A stretch of 64,000 nt of DNA from Dyella mobilis (lineage in GTDB: Bacteria > Pseudomonadota > Gammaproteobacteria > Xanthomonadales > Rhodanobacteraceae): positions 558,001 to 622,000 of the forward strand of contig NZ_JADIKF010000039.1 in the NCBI RefSeq assembly GCF_016904945.1, given 5' to 3'. Both the position numbers and the translations under genes were made by a program. Numbering within the stretch: position 1 is the stretch's first letter; each line of letters begins with the position of its first letter. Positions 36,014 through 47,088 of this stretch are shown one piece after another. The notes below the pieces were generated by a model. It saw nothing but the letters and a program-made list of their open reading frames with translations. It did not search any database and was not told where the DNA came from.

Positions 36014-36700
36014 ATGCCCTCGCCAATATCGCCCAATACCCAGGCCGGAGCCGCCGTCTATTCGCCGTTCGCACTGAAAGTCTATGACTGGTGGGTGCTG
36101 GGTGTTTCCAATCGCTGGGCATGGCAATGTTCCACCGACAAGGTGCTATTGCCGTTCTATCGCCGGCACGTGGGAAGCCGCCATCTCGACGTTGGCGTAG
36201 GCACCGGCTTTTACCTCGCGCATGCAGGCTTTGGCGATGATCAACGGATCGCCTTGCTGGATTTGAACGAAAACAGCCTGCGTGCCGCATCCAGCCGCCT
36301 TGGGCAGTCCGGAACCGAGGTGTTCGTGCAGGACGTCATGCAGCCGCTGACTGCGCTGTCAGGCAAGCGCTACGATTCGATCGCGCTGTTTTATCTGCTG
36401 CATTGCTTGCCCGGCGACATGCCCGGCAAGGCTTGCGTGTTCGCCCATCTCAAGTCGCATCTTGCGCAGGACGGCGTGTTGTACGGCGCGACCATCCTGG
36501 GTGACAGCGCCGGGCACAACGTCATGGGGCGCAAGCTGATGACTGTCTACAACGAGAAAGGCATTTTCGGGAATCGAAACGATACCTACGAGGCCTTGCA
36601 TCACGCCCTGCATCAACACTTCGAACAGGTCGAAGTCAGCCTGCATGGCAAAGTGGCGTGTTTTTCCGCGCGGTTGCCGCGGCTTACAGCTTCAGGCTGA
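36014..36700 (+). CDS. class I SAM-dependent methyltransferase
   Basis: A 228-residue methyltransferase. The SAM motif is HLDVGVGTGFYLAHAG (about 58-73), with an acidic strand end LLDLNENSL and a later YDSIALFYLLHCLPGD. It is similar to small-molecule methyltransferases seen beside biosynthetic or resistance genes, but no neighbour points to a substrate. The N-terminus YSPFALKVYDWWVLGVSN is characteristic of this subgroup. Its 3' end overlaps the convergent acetyltransferase gene by 17 bases. Confidence 0.82.
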   Translation: MPSPISPNTQAGAAVYSPFALKVYDWWVLGVSNRWAWQCSTDKVLLPFYRRHVGSRHLDVGVGTGFYLAHAGFGDDQRIALLDLNENSLRAASSRLGQSGTEVFVQDVMQPLTALSGKRYDSIALFYLLHCLPGDMPGKACVFAHLKSHLAQDGVLYGATILGDSAGHNVMGRKLMTVYNEKGIFGNRNDTYEALHHALHQHFEQVEVSLHGKVACFSARLPRLTASG

Positions 36701-37301
36701 TCTGAGCCGTGCCGGCTTCGCCGGGCATCATCTTGGCGACAAAGCCCAGCTCCTTGCACAACTGGAGCATCGGGCGGTTCTCCATCAGCACATAGCCCCA
36801 TAGTTCGGTCAGGCCGCGCCGACGGCTTTCATCGACCAATTGCTGCATCAGCAATGCGCCAAGGCCGATGCGCGTCCACTCGCGTTCCACCAACACCGAG
36901 AACTCGGCGCTGTTGGCGGCTTCGTCGACGAAGATCCGCCCCACGCCGCGCAGTTCGGCAGGCGTCATCGTTTCGTCCATCAAGACGTAAGCCGCCTCCA
37001 GTTCCGGATCGATGCGGCACAAGCGTTGGGCCATCGACAAAGGCAGTTCCGACATCGCATGCATGAAGCGGCGGCGCACGTCCTGCGGCGACAATCGCTT
37101 GAAGCAGCGCTGCACGGCGGTTATGTCGCCCGACTCGATACTGCGCATGACCAGTTCGCGGCCGTCGGCGGTGTGCACCACCTTGCCGTTGGGCGAAGTG
37201 ACGAGGCGTGGACTGGCAAAACGCTCATTGCTGCGCGGCGGCAGCTGGGCGTGTCGGGAATGGGATCCGAAGTCGCGGGCAGGGGTCATAAGCATGACCA
37301 T
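36684..37301 (-). CDS. GNAT family N-acetyltransferase
   Basis: A 205-residue GNAT enzyme. The domain starts at VVHTADGRELVMRSIESGD and contains ELRGVGRIFVDEAANSAEFSVLVEREW and the acetyl-CoA loop RIGLGALLMQQLVDESRRRG, so it resembles the acetyltransferase part of Pat-type protein acetyltransferases, here alone. Starts at 37301, 37295 and 37289 are all possible; none has a clear ribosome binding site. It converges with the methyltransferase gene. Substrate unknown. Confidence 0.82.
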   Translation of the reverse strand: MVMLMTPARDFGSHSRHAQLPPRSNERFASPRLVTSPNGKVVHTADGRELVMRSIESGDITAVQRCFKRLSPQDVRRRFMHAMSELPLSMAQRLCRIDPELEAAYVLMDETMTPAELRGVGRIFVDEAANSAEFSVLVEREWTRIGLGALLMQQLVDESRRRGLTELWGYVLMENRPMLQLCKELGFVAKMMPGEAGTAQISLKL

Positions 37302-37454
37302 ACTATAGCGTATTGTTTGCACTGCAACATGAATGCTTGCAGCGATTCAGGGGACTACTATCCTCCCAAATCGGCCCGTTGTTAAGGAATGCAGGAATGC
37401 TGCCCGGTCTGCTTGAAACGTATCATGCTGCAGTGCGACAGGTTTCCGGGGCGC

Positions 37455-38363
37455 TCAATCGGCGATATCGGGTTCGAAGAAACTCCAACGCACGTCGGTG
37501 AATTGGGCTTTCATGGCCGCTTCGACGGTATTGATGGCCTCGATCAGGCTGTTGCTGTCGGGGGTGGGCGACATGCGGGCCTTGATAGCCACCATCACGT
37601 CCGGGCCCATCTGCAACGTAATCAGGTTGTAGACCTCGGCCACCTCCGCACGGGCGTTGAGGAAGGCCATCAGCTCGGCGCGACGGCGCGGCTCTACCCC
37701 CTGGCCGATCAGCAAAGCTTTGACTTCGATCGCCAGTGCGGCTGCCACGATGACCAGCAACACGCCAATGGCGACGGTGCCCAGGGCGTCGAACAATAGA
37801 TTGCCGGTCAGCATGGTGCCGCCGATCGCCAACGCGGCCAGGCAAAGGCCGAGCAAGGCGGCGAGATCCTCGCCGAAGATCACCAGCAGTTCGCTCGAAC
37901 GCGTCTCGCGAAACCACCTCCACAGGCTTTGTTCGCCGCGCGCCCGATTGACCTCGTGCAGGCAGCCGCGCATCGAGATGCTTTCGGCCACGATGCCGAA
38001 CGCCAGCACGCCCAGCGCCAGCCACGGCCACTTCAACGGTTCAGGCTGGGTGATCTTGTGCGCCCCTTCGTAGATGGAGAACAACCCGCCCACCGCAAAC
38101 AGCAGTACCGCCACCACGAACGACCAGAAATACAAGGCGCGGCCCCAGCCGAGCGGATATTCGTCGGAGGGTGGCCGCTTCGCCTGTCGCATGCCCAGCA
38201 ACAGCAGGCCCTGATTGCCGCAATCGGCCAGCGAGTGCACGGCCTCGGCGAGCATCGCGCCCGAGCCGGTAAGGATGGCAGCGACCAGCTTGGCGGCGAA
38301 GATCGCAAAGTTCGCGCCCAGTGCCAGCAGGATTGCCTTGAGCGAGTTGGCGTGGCCGGACAT
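37455..38363 (-). CDS. cation diffusion facilitator family transporter
   Basis: A 302-residue inner membrane protein with five to six membrane helices and a C-terminal cytoplasmic domain. HSLAD in the second helix and the GED segment in the fifth (LVIFGEDLAALLGL) supply the metal-binding His and Asp positions of CDF antiporters. Between them is YPLGWGRALYFWSFVVA, typical of the family. It probably exports Zn, Fe, Mn or a similar divalent ion in exchange for protons; the ion cannot be told. The start is chosen at MSGHANSLK. Confidence 0.88.
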   Translation of the reverse strand: MSGHANSLKAILLALGANFAIFAAKLVAAILTGSGAMLAEAVHSLADCGNQGLLLLGMRQAKRPPSDEYPLGWGRALYFWSFVVAVLLFAVGGLFSIYEGAHKITQPEPLKWPWLALGVLAFGIVAESISMRGCLHEVNRARGEQSLWRWFRETRSSELLVIFGEDLAALLGLCLAALAIGGTMLTGNLLFDALGTVAIGVLLVIVAAALAIEVKALLIGQGVEPRRRAELMAFLNARAEVAEVYNLITLQMGPDVMVAIKARMSPTPDSNSLIEAINTVEAAMKAQFTDVRWSFFEPDIAD

Positions 38364-38418
38364 GCTGCTTTCCTTGTCGCGGATGCGCGGCGGCGCGATT
38401 CCGCTCACGTTGCGACGA

Positions 38419-38934
38419 TCAGCGGATGCCGACGCCCACACCTACGCCGAAGTGAATATCCGGATGTCCGGCGCGCATTTCCGCTGCCGTCCAGCGATGC
38501 GACTGCGCCACCTTCACCAAGGGATACACGTAGGCGGCCTGGTCCACATTCGCGCTGCGCGTGCCGGCGAGCGCGCCGCTGACCGTTACCAGGCTTCCCC
38601 CGGGATAGTTGAATGGCTCGACATAGCCCGGATAGACAGCGATGAAGCGTCCTGCGGCGGCCGTGCTGGTCAGCGGACGCTGCGATGAGTCCAGCGGATA
38701 AGCCAGGATTTCGATTTCCGTGTGATCGGGGAAATTATGCACCTCGACCACGCTCCCGCCCCAGATCACTTCGCCGCTCGCATAGTGCTCGGGCGATTGC
38801 GCCACCTGCATGGGAGATGCGGCCAGGGTCCCCGGCGTGGCCTTGTAGATCGGCGCCGGCGCGCAGGCGGCCAGGGCCAAGGCGGCCAGCGGGATGAACC
38901 AGCACAGCTTGCGCAAGACGGTGCGACGGATCAT
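38419..38934 (-). CDS. Slp family outer membrane lipoprotein
   Basis: A 171-residue lipoprotein with lipobox LAAC24 after a typical signal peptide. The mature part has the Slp features WGGSVVEVHNFPDHTEIEILAYPLD, GRFIAVYPGYVEPFNYPGG and YPLVKV. Slp proteins are starvation- or acid-linked outer membrane lipoproteins in enterics; the role here is open. It lies 55 bases before the CDF gene on the same strand, so they could share a transcript. Confidence 0.87.
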   Translation of the reverse strand: MIRRTVLRKLCWFIPLAALALAACAPAPIYKATPGTLAASPMQVAQSPEHYASGEVIWGGSVVEVHNFPDHTEIEILAYPLDSSQRPLTSTAAAGRFIAVYPGYVEPFNYPGGSLVTVSGALAGTRSANVDQAAYVYPLVKVAQSHRWTAAEMRAGHPDIHFGVGVGVGIR

Positions 38935-38976
38935 GGCGAGGTCCCTGCGGAACGGATCGTTACGTGAAGCCTGAGC

Positions 38977-39918
38977 TTAGCGGGCCCGTTTCGGTGGCGG
39001 TAGACGGCGATTGGGAGAGGGTGCCCGTGCAGAGGCAGGCGTATCGCCCTCCTGCACCAGCCAGTCCAGCCGCCACTCTGCCGCGTGCTCCTGCGACAAC
39101 AGGCGGGCCATGGCTTGCAAGGGTTCGCGCAGGACCTGGTCCAGATTCCACGGCGCGTTGAGAATGGCCATGCCCGAACCATTCAAGCGCAGCGGCGAAT
39201 CGTCCGGACGCACCAGCAATTCGGCGCGCAGCACGCGGCGCGCGCCGCAGTGCTGCAACCAACGCAGGAAAGGCTGCACCTGGCTGCGCAACTTGATCGG
39301 ATACCAGATGGCATACGTGCCGGTGGGCCAGCGCTGCAAAGCTTCCTTCAAGGCCGCTTCGATCAGGCGATATTCCGCTTCCTGTGCTTCATAGGGCGGA
39401 TCGATCAGCACCAGGCCGCGCTTTTCCTTGGGCGGCAGCAGCGCCTTCAGGGCTTCGTAACCGTTGCGATGGTGTACGTGTACGCGCCCGTCGTGATGAA
39501 ACAGCCCGCGCAACGAGGCGGCTTCTTCCGGGTGCAGTTCGCACAGATAGGCGTTGTCTTGCTCGCGCATGGCGCGTGCCGCCTGCAACGGCGAGCCGGG
39601 GTAGAGCTTCAGGCCGCGCTCGTTGCCTGGCAGCGAAAGAACGGTATCGAGCCAGTGGCGCAACAGCGGCGGCAGCGCGTGATCGGCGGAAGCCGCGTTT
39701 TGCAAATCGGGAAACAGCAGGCGCGCAATGCCGTCGCGGTATTCGCCGGTCTTGCCGGCTTCGGCGCTATCGAGCGCGTAGCAGCCGCTGCCGGCGTGCG
39801 TGTCGATCAGCGCGAACGGCGTTTCTTTCGCCTTCAGCGCCTGGAGCAGCGCGAACAGCACGCTGTGCTTGAGTACATCGGCAAAATTGCCTGCGTGATA
39901 GGCGTGGCGATAATTCAT
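38977..39918 (-). CDS. rlmJ: 23S rRNA (adenine2030-N6)-methyltransferase RlmJ
   Basis: A 313-residue RlmJ, which makes m6A2030 in 23S rRNA. The N-terminal MNYRHAYHAGNFADVLKH is diagnostic and contains the SAM-contacting region; DTHAGSGCY is the SAM loop and LIDPPYE the catalytic motif. E. coli RlmJ has 280 residues; the extra length is a Pro/Arg-rich C-terminal tail (about 290-313) that looks disordered. Cytosolic and monocistronic, with 42 bases to the Slp gene downstream. Confidence 0.94.
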   Translation of the reverse strand: MNYRHAYHAGNFADVLKHSVLFALLQALKAKETPFALIDTHAGSGCYALDSAEAGKTGEYRDGIARLLFPDLQNAASADHALPPLLRHWLDTVLSLPGNERGLKLYPGSPLQAARAMREQDNAYLCELHPEEAASLRGLFHHDGRVHVHHRNGYEALKALLPPKEKRGLVLIDPPYEAQEAEYRLIEAALKEALQRWPTGTYAIWYPIKLRSQVQPFLRWLQHCGARRVLRAELLVRPDDSPLRLNGSGMAILNAPWNLDQVLREPLQAMARLLSQEHAAEWRLDWLVQEGDTPASARAPSPNRRLPPPKRAR

Positions 39919-39981
39919 GGTGTTCGCGGCAGGCTGGACTGCGACAAGTATAAAGCCCAGCCTGCCGGACAGCCGTATGGA

Positions 39982-40623
39982 TCAATACGCGACGGTGATG
40001 CGCTGGCGCAGAGCGTCGTGCTTGTCCAGGCGATCGAGCAGGGCGATCGCATAATCGGCCACGCTGATGTGGCTCTTGCCATGGCCATCGGTGAGCAACT
40101 GGTCGCCGCCGACGCGGTAGCGGCCGGTGCGTTCGCTGTCTTCGATCATCGCGGCCGGGCTGATATAGGTCCAGTCGATATCGGCCTTGCTGGTACGGAA
40201 TACCTCCAGCGCACGCGCCTGGGCTTGCGCCTCGGACTTCCAGGCGGCGGGGAAGTTCGGATCGTCGATCACCTTCACCCCCGGTGCCGTTTCCAGGCTG
40301 CCGGCGCCGCCCACCCACAACAGGCGTTTCACGCCGGCGCCGGGCAGGGTCTCCAGCAGGGTTTTCGCCGCGTCGGGAAGCGTTTCTTCGTGGCCGTTGC
40401 GACGCGCGGACACAGCGGCTATCACGGCATTCGCGCCCTTTGCGGCGGCCAGCCAGCTCGCCGGCTGGGCCAGGTCGCCCACCACCACGTGCAGCCGTTC
40501 GTGCTGCTGGGCGAGCCGGCTGGCTTCGCGCACAACCGCCGTAACGTCATGGCCGCGGGCCAGTGCTTCATCCAGGATGGCGTGGCCGATGTGGCCGGTG
40601 GCGCCGAACAGAACCAGTTTCAT
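39982..40623 (-). CDS. NAD(P)H-binding Rossmann protein (NmrA-like)
   Basis: A 213-residue atypical short-chain reductase-type protein. MKLVLFGATGHIGHAILDEA carries the GxxGxxG dinucleotide loop, and WTYISPAAM is the usual downstream motif of the NAD(P)H-binding family. There is no obvious catalytic Tyr-x-x-x-Lys pair, so it may act as a redox sensor or isomerase-like protein. It is divergent from a LysR gene, with a shared promoter that contains a near-perfect palindrome, so control by that LysR protein is likely. Confidence 0.85.
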   Translation of the reverse strand: MKLVLFGATGHIGHAILDEALARGHDVTAVVREASRLAQQHERLHVVVGDLAQPASWLAAAKGANAVIAAVSARRNGHEETLPDAAKTLLETLPGAGVKRLLWVGGAGSLETAPGVKVIDDPNFPAAWKSEAQAQARALEVFRTSKADIDWTYISPAAMIEDSERTGRYRVGGDQLLTDGHGKSHISVADYAIALLDRLDKHDALRQRITVAY

Positions 40624-40700
40624 CGCGTGTCTCCAGGGAGGGATGGAATGGGTGAAGCATGCGCGCCTGCATTGATCGGATAAATGGATCAATGAGGAAT

Positions 40701-40727
40701 TGACTGTCAATTATTTATTGACAATCA
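40701..40727. promoter_or_regulatory. candidate LysR operator
   Basis: TGACTGTCAAT (40701-40711) and ATTGACAATCA (40717-40727) are inverted repeats with one mismatch, in the 111-base gap between the divergent NmrA-like and LysR genes. The half-sites also hold TTGACA, a -35-like hexamer. Spacing and symmetry fit a LysR-type recognition site overlapping promoters. Confidence 0.72.
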
Positions 40728-40734
40728 TGTGTGC

Positions 40735-41631
40735 ATGCGGCGCGACGTCAATCTCAATCGCCTGGCGATCTTCGTGGCCCTGGTGCGCGCGGGTTCGTTT
40801 ACGGCCGCCGCCGAGCACCTGGGCATGACCAAGGCAATGGTCAGCCAGCATTTGCTCAAGCTGGAGCGCGAACTGGGTGCCACCTTGATCGTGCGCAGCA
40901 CGCGCCGCATGGCGCTCACCGAGGCCGGCACGCTTTTTCATGCCGATTGCGTGCAACTGCTGGAACAGGCGCAGGCGGCCATCGAGCGGATGGGCGATCG
41001 CCGCCACGTACCCACCGGTACCTTGCGGCTCACGACCTCTACCGACTACGGCATGTCCGTAGTGGCGCCAGCGCTTGCCGATTTCCATCGCCTGCATCCG
41101 CAACTGCAGGTGGATCTGGTGATCAACGACCAGATCAGCGATCTGATCGCAGAACGCTTCGACCTGGCCATTCGCATTGGCTGGCTGCGCGACTCCAGCC
41201 TGCGTGCCGCCCGCCTTGGCGGCTTCAGGCAGATGGTGATGGCAACCCCCGCCTATCTAGCCGAACGCGGCGTACCGCGCCGGCCGGAGGAACTGGCCGT
41301 GCATCCGTGGATAGCCATGTCGGCCTTAATGTCGCCGCTGCGCTGGACTTTCACGAGTAGCAGCGGCGCGCGGCGCACCGTGCGCATGACTCAGGCCATG
41401 CAGGCCAACAACGCGGCAGCGGTTCGCGCGCTGGTGCTGCACGGCGCCGGTGTGTCGGTGCTGCCCGATTACCTCGTGCAGGATGACATCGAGGCCGGCC
41501 ACCTGCAGGTATTGCTGGCGCAATACCGCTTGCCCGAAGGCGGCATCCACGCGGTGTATCCCGACCCGCAGCCGCCGGCGAAAGTGCGGGCATTCATCGA
41601 CTTCATGCGCGACCGGCTGGCCATGCGCTAA
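40735..41631 (+). CDS. LysR family transcriptional regulator
   Basis: A 298-residue LysR protein. The N-terminal winged helix is LNRLAIFVALVRAGSFTAAAEHLGM, followed by VSQHLLKLERELGATLIVRSTR; the rest is the two-lobed effector-binding fold. The ATG at 40735 is preferred; a GTG two codons before (40729) is also in frame. It is transcribed away from the NmrA-like gene, the classic arrangement for a LysR regulator and its target. Effector unknown. Confidence 0.9.
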   Translation: MRRDVNLNRLAIFVALVRAGSFTAAAEHLGMTKAMVSQHLLKLERELGATLIVRSTRRMALTEAGTLFHADCVQLLEQAQAAIERMGDRRHVPTGTLRLTTSTDYGMSVVAPALADFHRLHPQLQVDLVINDQISDLIAERFDLAIRIGWLRDSSLRAARLGGFRQMVMATPAYLAERGVPRRPEELAVHPWIAMSALMSPLRWTFTSSSGARRTVRMTQAMQANNAAAVRALVLHGAGVSVLPDYLVQDDIEAGHLQVLLAQYRLPEGGIHAVYPDPQPPAKVRAFIDFMRDRLAMR

Positions 41632-41635
41632 GCGA

Positions 41636-42562
41636 TCAGTCCAGGCCGTGATTCTCGGCCGTACCCAGCAATTCCGGCTGGATCGCCGTGGCGTCGTTCC
41701 GGTGCAGCAAAGGATGTGCGAATACCGCAGCGAGAATCACCGCCACGCCAAGGTAGAACCACGTATCGAGCTGACGCTGCTCGCCCAGCAACAGCATGGC
41801 GAGCACGATCGCGTAGACCGGTTCCAGGTTGGTGATCATCTGCGTGGCGAACGCGCTGATGTGGCGCAATGCCACCAGTGCCAAGGTAAACGGCAGCAGG
41901 GTGCAACCGAAGGCGAGCACGAGCAGCAGCAGGCCATCGTGGAGATCGGGCACGGGGTAGGCCGGCCCGGTATGCGGCAACAGCGGCGCCAGCAAGGTAA
42001 GAAAGATGGCGCCCGTGCCCAGCTCGATGCAGGTGACGGTGAGCGGGTCGGCATGTTCCACGAAACGCTTGTTGAGCGAGCCGAACAGCGCTACGAACAG
42101 CGCCGACACCACGCCTACCGCAATGCCCACCCGCATGTGCGCTGGCACGCCGCCGGCCACCATCGCCACGCCCGGCACCACCGCAATGGCGATCAGCAGT
42201 TCGCGCGGGTCGAAGCGCCGGCGCGCCACCCACGGTTCGATAAAGGCAAGAAACGCCGGCCCCAGCGCAATGCAGGTGGCGCCTACGGAGGCATTGGCAA
42301 GCTTGATGGCCGCGTAGAAAGTGAGCCAGTGCAGGGATACCAGCACGCCGATGCCGGCATACGCCAGGCGCAGCCGCATGCTCATCGCGCGCAAGCCGCG
42401 CCACACGCGCGGCATCAGCAGCAAGGCGCCGGCCACCAGCAGCATGCGCCACCACACCAGCCCCAGCGCGGTCAGGGTGATCAGCTTGCCGAGGATGGCG
42501 GTAAACCCCCACAGCAGCACGCAAAAGTGGATTTGCAGGCGGGCCTTGTTGACGGACTGCAT
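41636..42562 (-). CDS. EamA/DMT family transporter
   Basis: A 308-residue inner membrane protein with ten hydrophobic helices in two EamA halves (first about 10-145, second about 150-290). LLWGFTAILGKLITL and the TNLEPVYAIVLAMLLLGE signature near the end of the second half are typical. Members export amino acids or other metabolites; substrate unknown. It converges with the LysR gene, with only 4 bases between the stops. Confidence 0.88.
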   Translation of the reverse strand: MQSVNKARLQIHFCVLLWGFTAILGKLITLTALGLVWWRMLLVAGALLLMPRVWRGLRAMSMRLRLAYAGIGVLVSLHWLTFYAAIKLANASVGATCIALGPAFLAFIEPWVARRRFDPRELLIAIAVVPGVAMVAGGVPAHMRVGIAVGVVSALFVALFGSLNKRFVEHADPLTVTCIELGTGAIFLTLLAPLLPHTGPAYPVPDLHDGLLLLVLAFGCTLLPFTLALVALRHISAFATQMITNLEPVYAIVLAMLLLGEQRQLDTWFYLGVAVILAAVFAHPLLHRNDATAIQPELLGTAENHGLD

Positions 42563-42687
42563 AGCGCTAAGAGCATCGGGAAAGGGCGATCATTCTAGCC
42601 GGCTCTTGGAAACCGGCGGCGCCGCACCGACCTACAACCTGCTGCGCGAAGACGCGAGGTACCGTTCCTCGCCCACAGGGAGCGCCC

Positions 42688-44583
<1,896 letters not shown>

Positions 44584-44590
44584 GCGAACC

Positions 44591-46720
44591 TCACGGCTTC
44601 TTGCCGGCGACCGGCGGCTTTTCGTGGCGCAGATCGGTCAACACCTCCTGGCAGGTGTTGGTCTGGTTGTCGTGGCTTGGCGCGATCAGGGCCAGCAGCG
44701 CAGCGGGCGGCGCCAGCACGCCCAAGGCCACGGCGCCGCCGCCGCGCAACAGCAACGGACCGGCGTGCACGCCCACGTCGGGATTCTTCATCGTGCCTTT
44801 CACGTAGAGCGGCGAGCGCAGCGAAAAGATGCGCATGCCCTTGGTGTGCGGGGTGACGTTCAAGTCCAGGTGCTCGTTAGCGAAGTTGATCGTGCCGTCC
44901 ACGTTGATCGTCGCGTCGCTGGTGTCGAGCACGAACAGGCGGCTGGTGAACAGGCCGTTGGTGCCGGCCAGGTCGACGGCGGCGCAATTGATCTTCACCG
45001 TCTTGTCGCCGAACAGCTTGCCGATGACGACGTTGGCGACATTCAATCCCGCCGTTTCCAGCAGCGTCTTGCTGATCGCGCCGTCGTTCATCAGCAACTT
45101 CAGCTCGCCATTGGCATCGCCCAGCATGGCGGAGACGGAATTGCCGCGCGTATTGAGCGTGGCGTCGCCGTTGATTTCGCCAAAGCTGGTGCTCATCGGT
45201 TGAAACGTCGGGAACAGTTGCTTGAGTTGCAGGTGACGGGCGCGAAGATCCGCCTCGGTGCGCATGGGCATGGCGCCGCCGTCGACCCGGATGCGGCTGT
45301 CGATCGTTCCGCCGGCGGCACTCAAGTGCAGCGGATCGAGCTGTAGCAAGCCGTTATTCAGCACCAGGTGCGTGCTGAGCGCATCGATTGGCACGGATGT
45401 GGGGTGCACGATGTGCGCCGCGCTGAAGGTGACATCGGCATCCAAGGTGCGCAAGCGATCGGTGCGGAAGGGTTCCACCGGCAATACCTTGTCCGCAGGT
45501 TGCCTGGTCGTATCGCCGCTCTGCGCCTTCTGCGCCTGGCTGCCGGCGCCGATCAGCGGCGCCAGGTCGGCGAAGCGCAATTGCTGCGAATGCAGATCGC
45601 CGCTCAGCTTGGGACGGTCGCCGCCGGTGCTGACCTGCAAATTGCCGCCCAGGTCGCTGCCGCCGACGCGGCCGCGGAAATCGCGATAGCTGAAATGGCT
45701 GCCGTGCAGATGCAGTTCGGCGGAAAGATGCCCTTCCGTTGCATAAGGCGGCGTTTCAGGCAGGGCAATGCCGATGATCGGATACAGCTTGGCCATGCTG
45801 GTGCCGGCAAACCACACGCGCAGGTTCAGTGCGCCCAGGTGCACCGGGTCGGTCAAGGTGCCCACCAACGCAATCTTGCTGTCTCCCACGTGCATGCGTG
45901 CTTGTACCGGGAACGGCTGGTCGGCCTGCTGCAACGCCAGCACGGCGCCGGTCTTGCCGGTGCCGGTCACCGGCGTGCCCTGGTAATGACCTTTCGCCGT
46001 CCATGCAAACTGGTAGCTGGTCCGGCTGGCGCTGCTCGAAGTATCCGGCTGGGTCTTGTCCGAGTTCACGCTCTTGCCGACATCGTGGCCCACGTCGGCG
46101 CGCGCGTCCGTCGTAGCCTGCGCGACGAGCTGGTCGTACGGAATGGCCTGCTGCAACGGCGTGATGGTAACCGCGAGGTCGAGGCGGCTCTTGGCATCAT
46201 CCAGCGCGATCTGCCCCTGGTCGAAGCCGATCGCTCCGAGTTCCACCTGCCAGGCTGACGGTGTCGAGCTTTGCGGCAAGGTGAAGATCCAGTTCGCTTG
46301 TCCCTGCTTGTCGCGTTCCAGATCGATTTGCGGGCCGACCAACTGGATCGACGGCACATAGACGTGATGCACCAACAGCGGCAGCGGAGAGATGCGGATT
46401 TGCAACGCATCCAGCTGCGCGAATTGCGGCTGCTTGGTCCACGCCGGATTCGCGATGCTGATGTTGCGCGCGGTAAAGGTTGGCCAGGGCACCCAGCCGC
46501 GCCATCCTGATTGGCCCGGTTCGCGCTGCCACGCCGCCGTCAGGTCGCCCTGGATCGCAAACGGGCGACCGATCGCGGTACTGACCTGGTTGTCGATGGT
46601 GGGCTTGAGCCGGTTCCAGTCGAAGAATGCGACCAGCAACACCAGCGCGGCCACCAGCACCAGCACGACACCCACGATCCAGGCCAGAATTTTGTAGCTG
46701 CGTCTCATGACTTGCTCCAT
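44591..46720 (-). CDS. AsmA family envelope protein
   Basis: A 709-residue protein with one N-terminal membrane helix (about 10-31) and a very long beta-rich periplasmic part. AsmA features are FDWNRLKPTIDNQVSTAIGRPFAIQGDL at the start and a C-terminal AsmA-like domain with INGDATLNTRGNSVSAMLGDANGEL and DATINVDGTINFANEHLDLNV. Family members bridge the inner and outer membranes and are linked to phospholipid transport. ATG 46708 is an alternative start. It converges with the ABC exporter gene. Confidence 0.9.
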   Translation of the reverse strand: MEQVMRRSYKILAWIVGVVLVLVAALVLLVAFFDWNRLKPTIDNQVSTAIGRPFAIQGDLTAAWQREPGQSGWRGWVPWPTFTARNISIANPAWTKQPQFAQLDALQIRISPLPLLVHHVYVPSIQLVGPQIDLERDKQGQANWIFTLPQSSTPSAWQVELGAIGFDQGQIALDDAKSRLDLAVTITPLQQAIPYDQLVAQATTDARADVGHDVGKSVNSDKTQPDTSSSASRTSYQFAWTAKGHYQGTPVTGTGKTGAVLALQQADQPFPVQARMHVGDSKIALVGTLTDPVHLGALNLRVWFAGTSMAKLYPIIGIALPETPPYATEGHLSAELHLHGSHFSYRDFRGRVGGSDLGGNLQVSTGGDRPKLSGDLHSQQLRFADLAPLIGAGSQAQKAQSGDTTRQPADKVLPVEPFRTDRLRTLDADVTFSAAHIVHPTSVPIDALSTHLVLNNGLLQLDPLHLSAAGGTIDSRIRVDGGAMPMRTEADLRARHLQLKQLFPTFQPMSTSFGEINGDATLNTRGNSVSAMLGDANGELKLLMNDGAISKTLLETAGLNVANVVIGKLFGDKTVKINCAAVDLAGTNGLFTSRLFVLDTSDATINVDGTINFANEHLDLNVTPHTKGMRIFSLRSPLYVKGTMKNPDVGVHAGPLLLRGGGAVALGVLAPPAALLALIAPSHDNQTNTCQEVLTDLRHEKPPVAGKKP

Positions 46721-47088
46721 CGGCCCACCTTCACCTAACTATGATGCAGGCGAAGAATGTGTGTAATCGGCCCAGGACGCTTAGCGATGATTCATGCAGG
46801 TTAGGGCCTGTTAACACTATTTTCGTGGCCCGTGCCGGGAGCTGTTAGCGCGCCAGCCAAGGAAGCGCGAGGGAGTGTACGTCCGTACACGACCGAGTGA
46901 TGACGCCGGGTGGCGGGCAAACAGACCCGGCCCTAAGGGTTGCCGTTGAGTGGCCGCCATGCGGCAGCGCGCGGCCCAGGCTTGGCGGCCAGCCAAGTCA
47001 GTGCCACGCACTACCACCTGACGGCCACTCAACGACAACGCGGGCTACGAAAATAGTGTTAGCAGGCCCTAGCCGGTGCTGACCGGGA
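46721..47088. other. intergenic region holding a repeat element
   Basis: This 368-base gap contains the promoter side of the asmA-like gene and the complete inverted-repeat element (46801-47072), which starts 80 bases upstream of that gene and ends 16 bases after the cyclophilin stop. A short open frame inside the element has no ribosome binding site and follows the palindromes, so I do not call it. Confidence 0.7.
46801..47072. mobile_element. MITE-like element, long copy
   Basis: Terminal arms of about 31 bases (46801-46832 and 47041-47072) are inverted repeats with two internal mismatches; they begin TTAGGGCCTG and end CAGGCCCTAG. Between them lie further palindromes: GTGTACG-TC-CGTACAC near 46875-46892, and GTTGAGTGGCCG against CGGCCACTCAAC. 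A second copy with only the arms lies at 58631-58696. No transposase is encoded and no clear target duplication is seen. It may be a non-autonomous transposable element or a structured extragenic repeat. Confidence 0.75.

Noticed and set aside
46817..47038. 73-residue frame inside the long repeat element
   Set aside because: It follows the palindromes, has no ribosome binding site, and is absent from the short copy.
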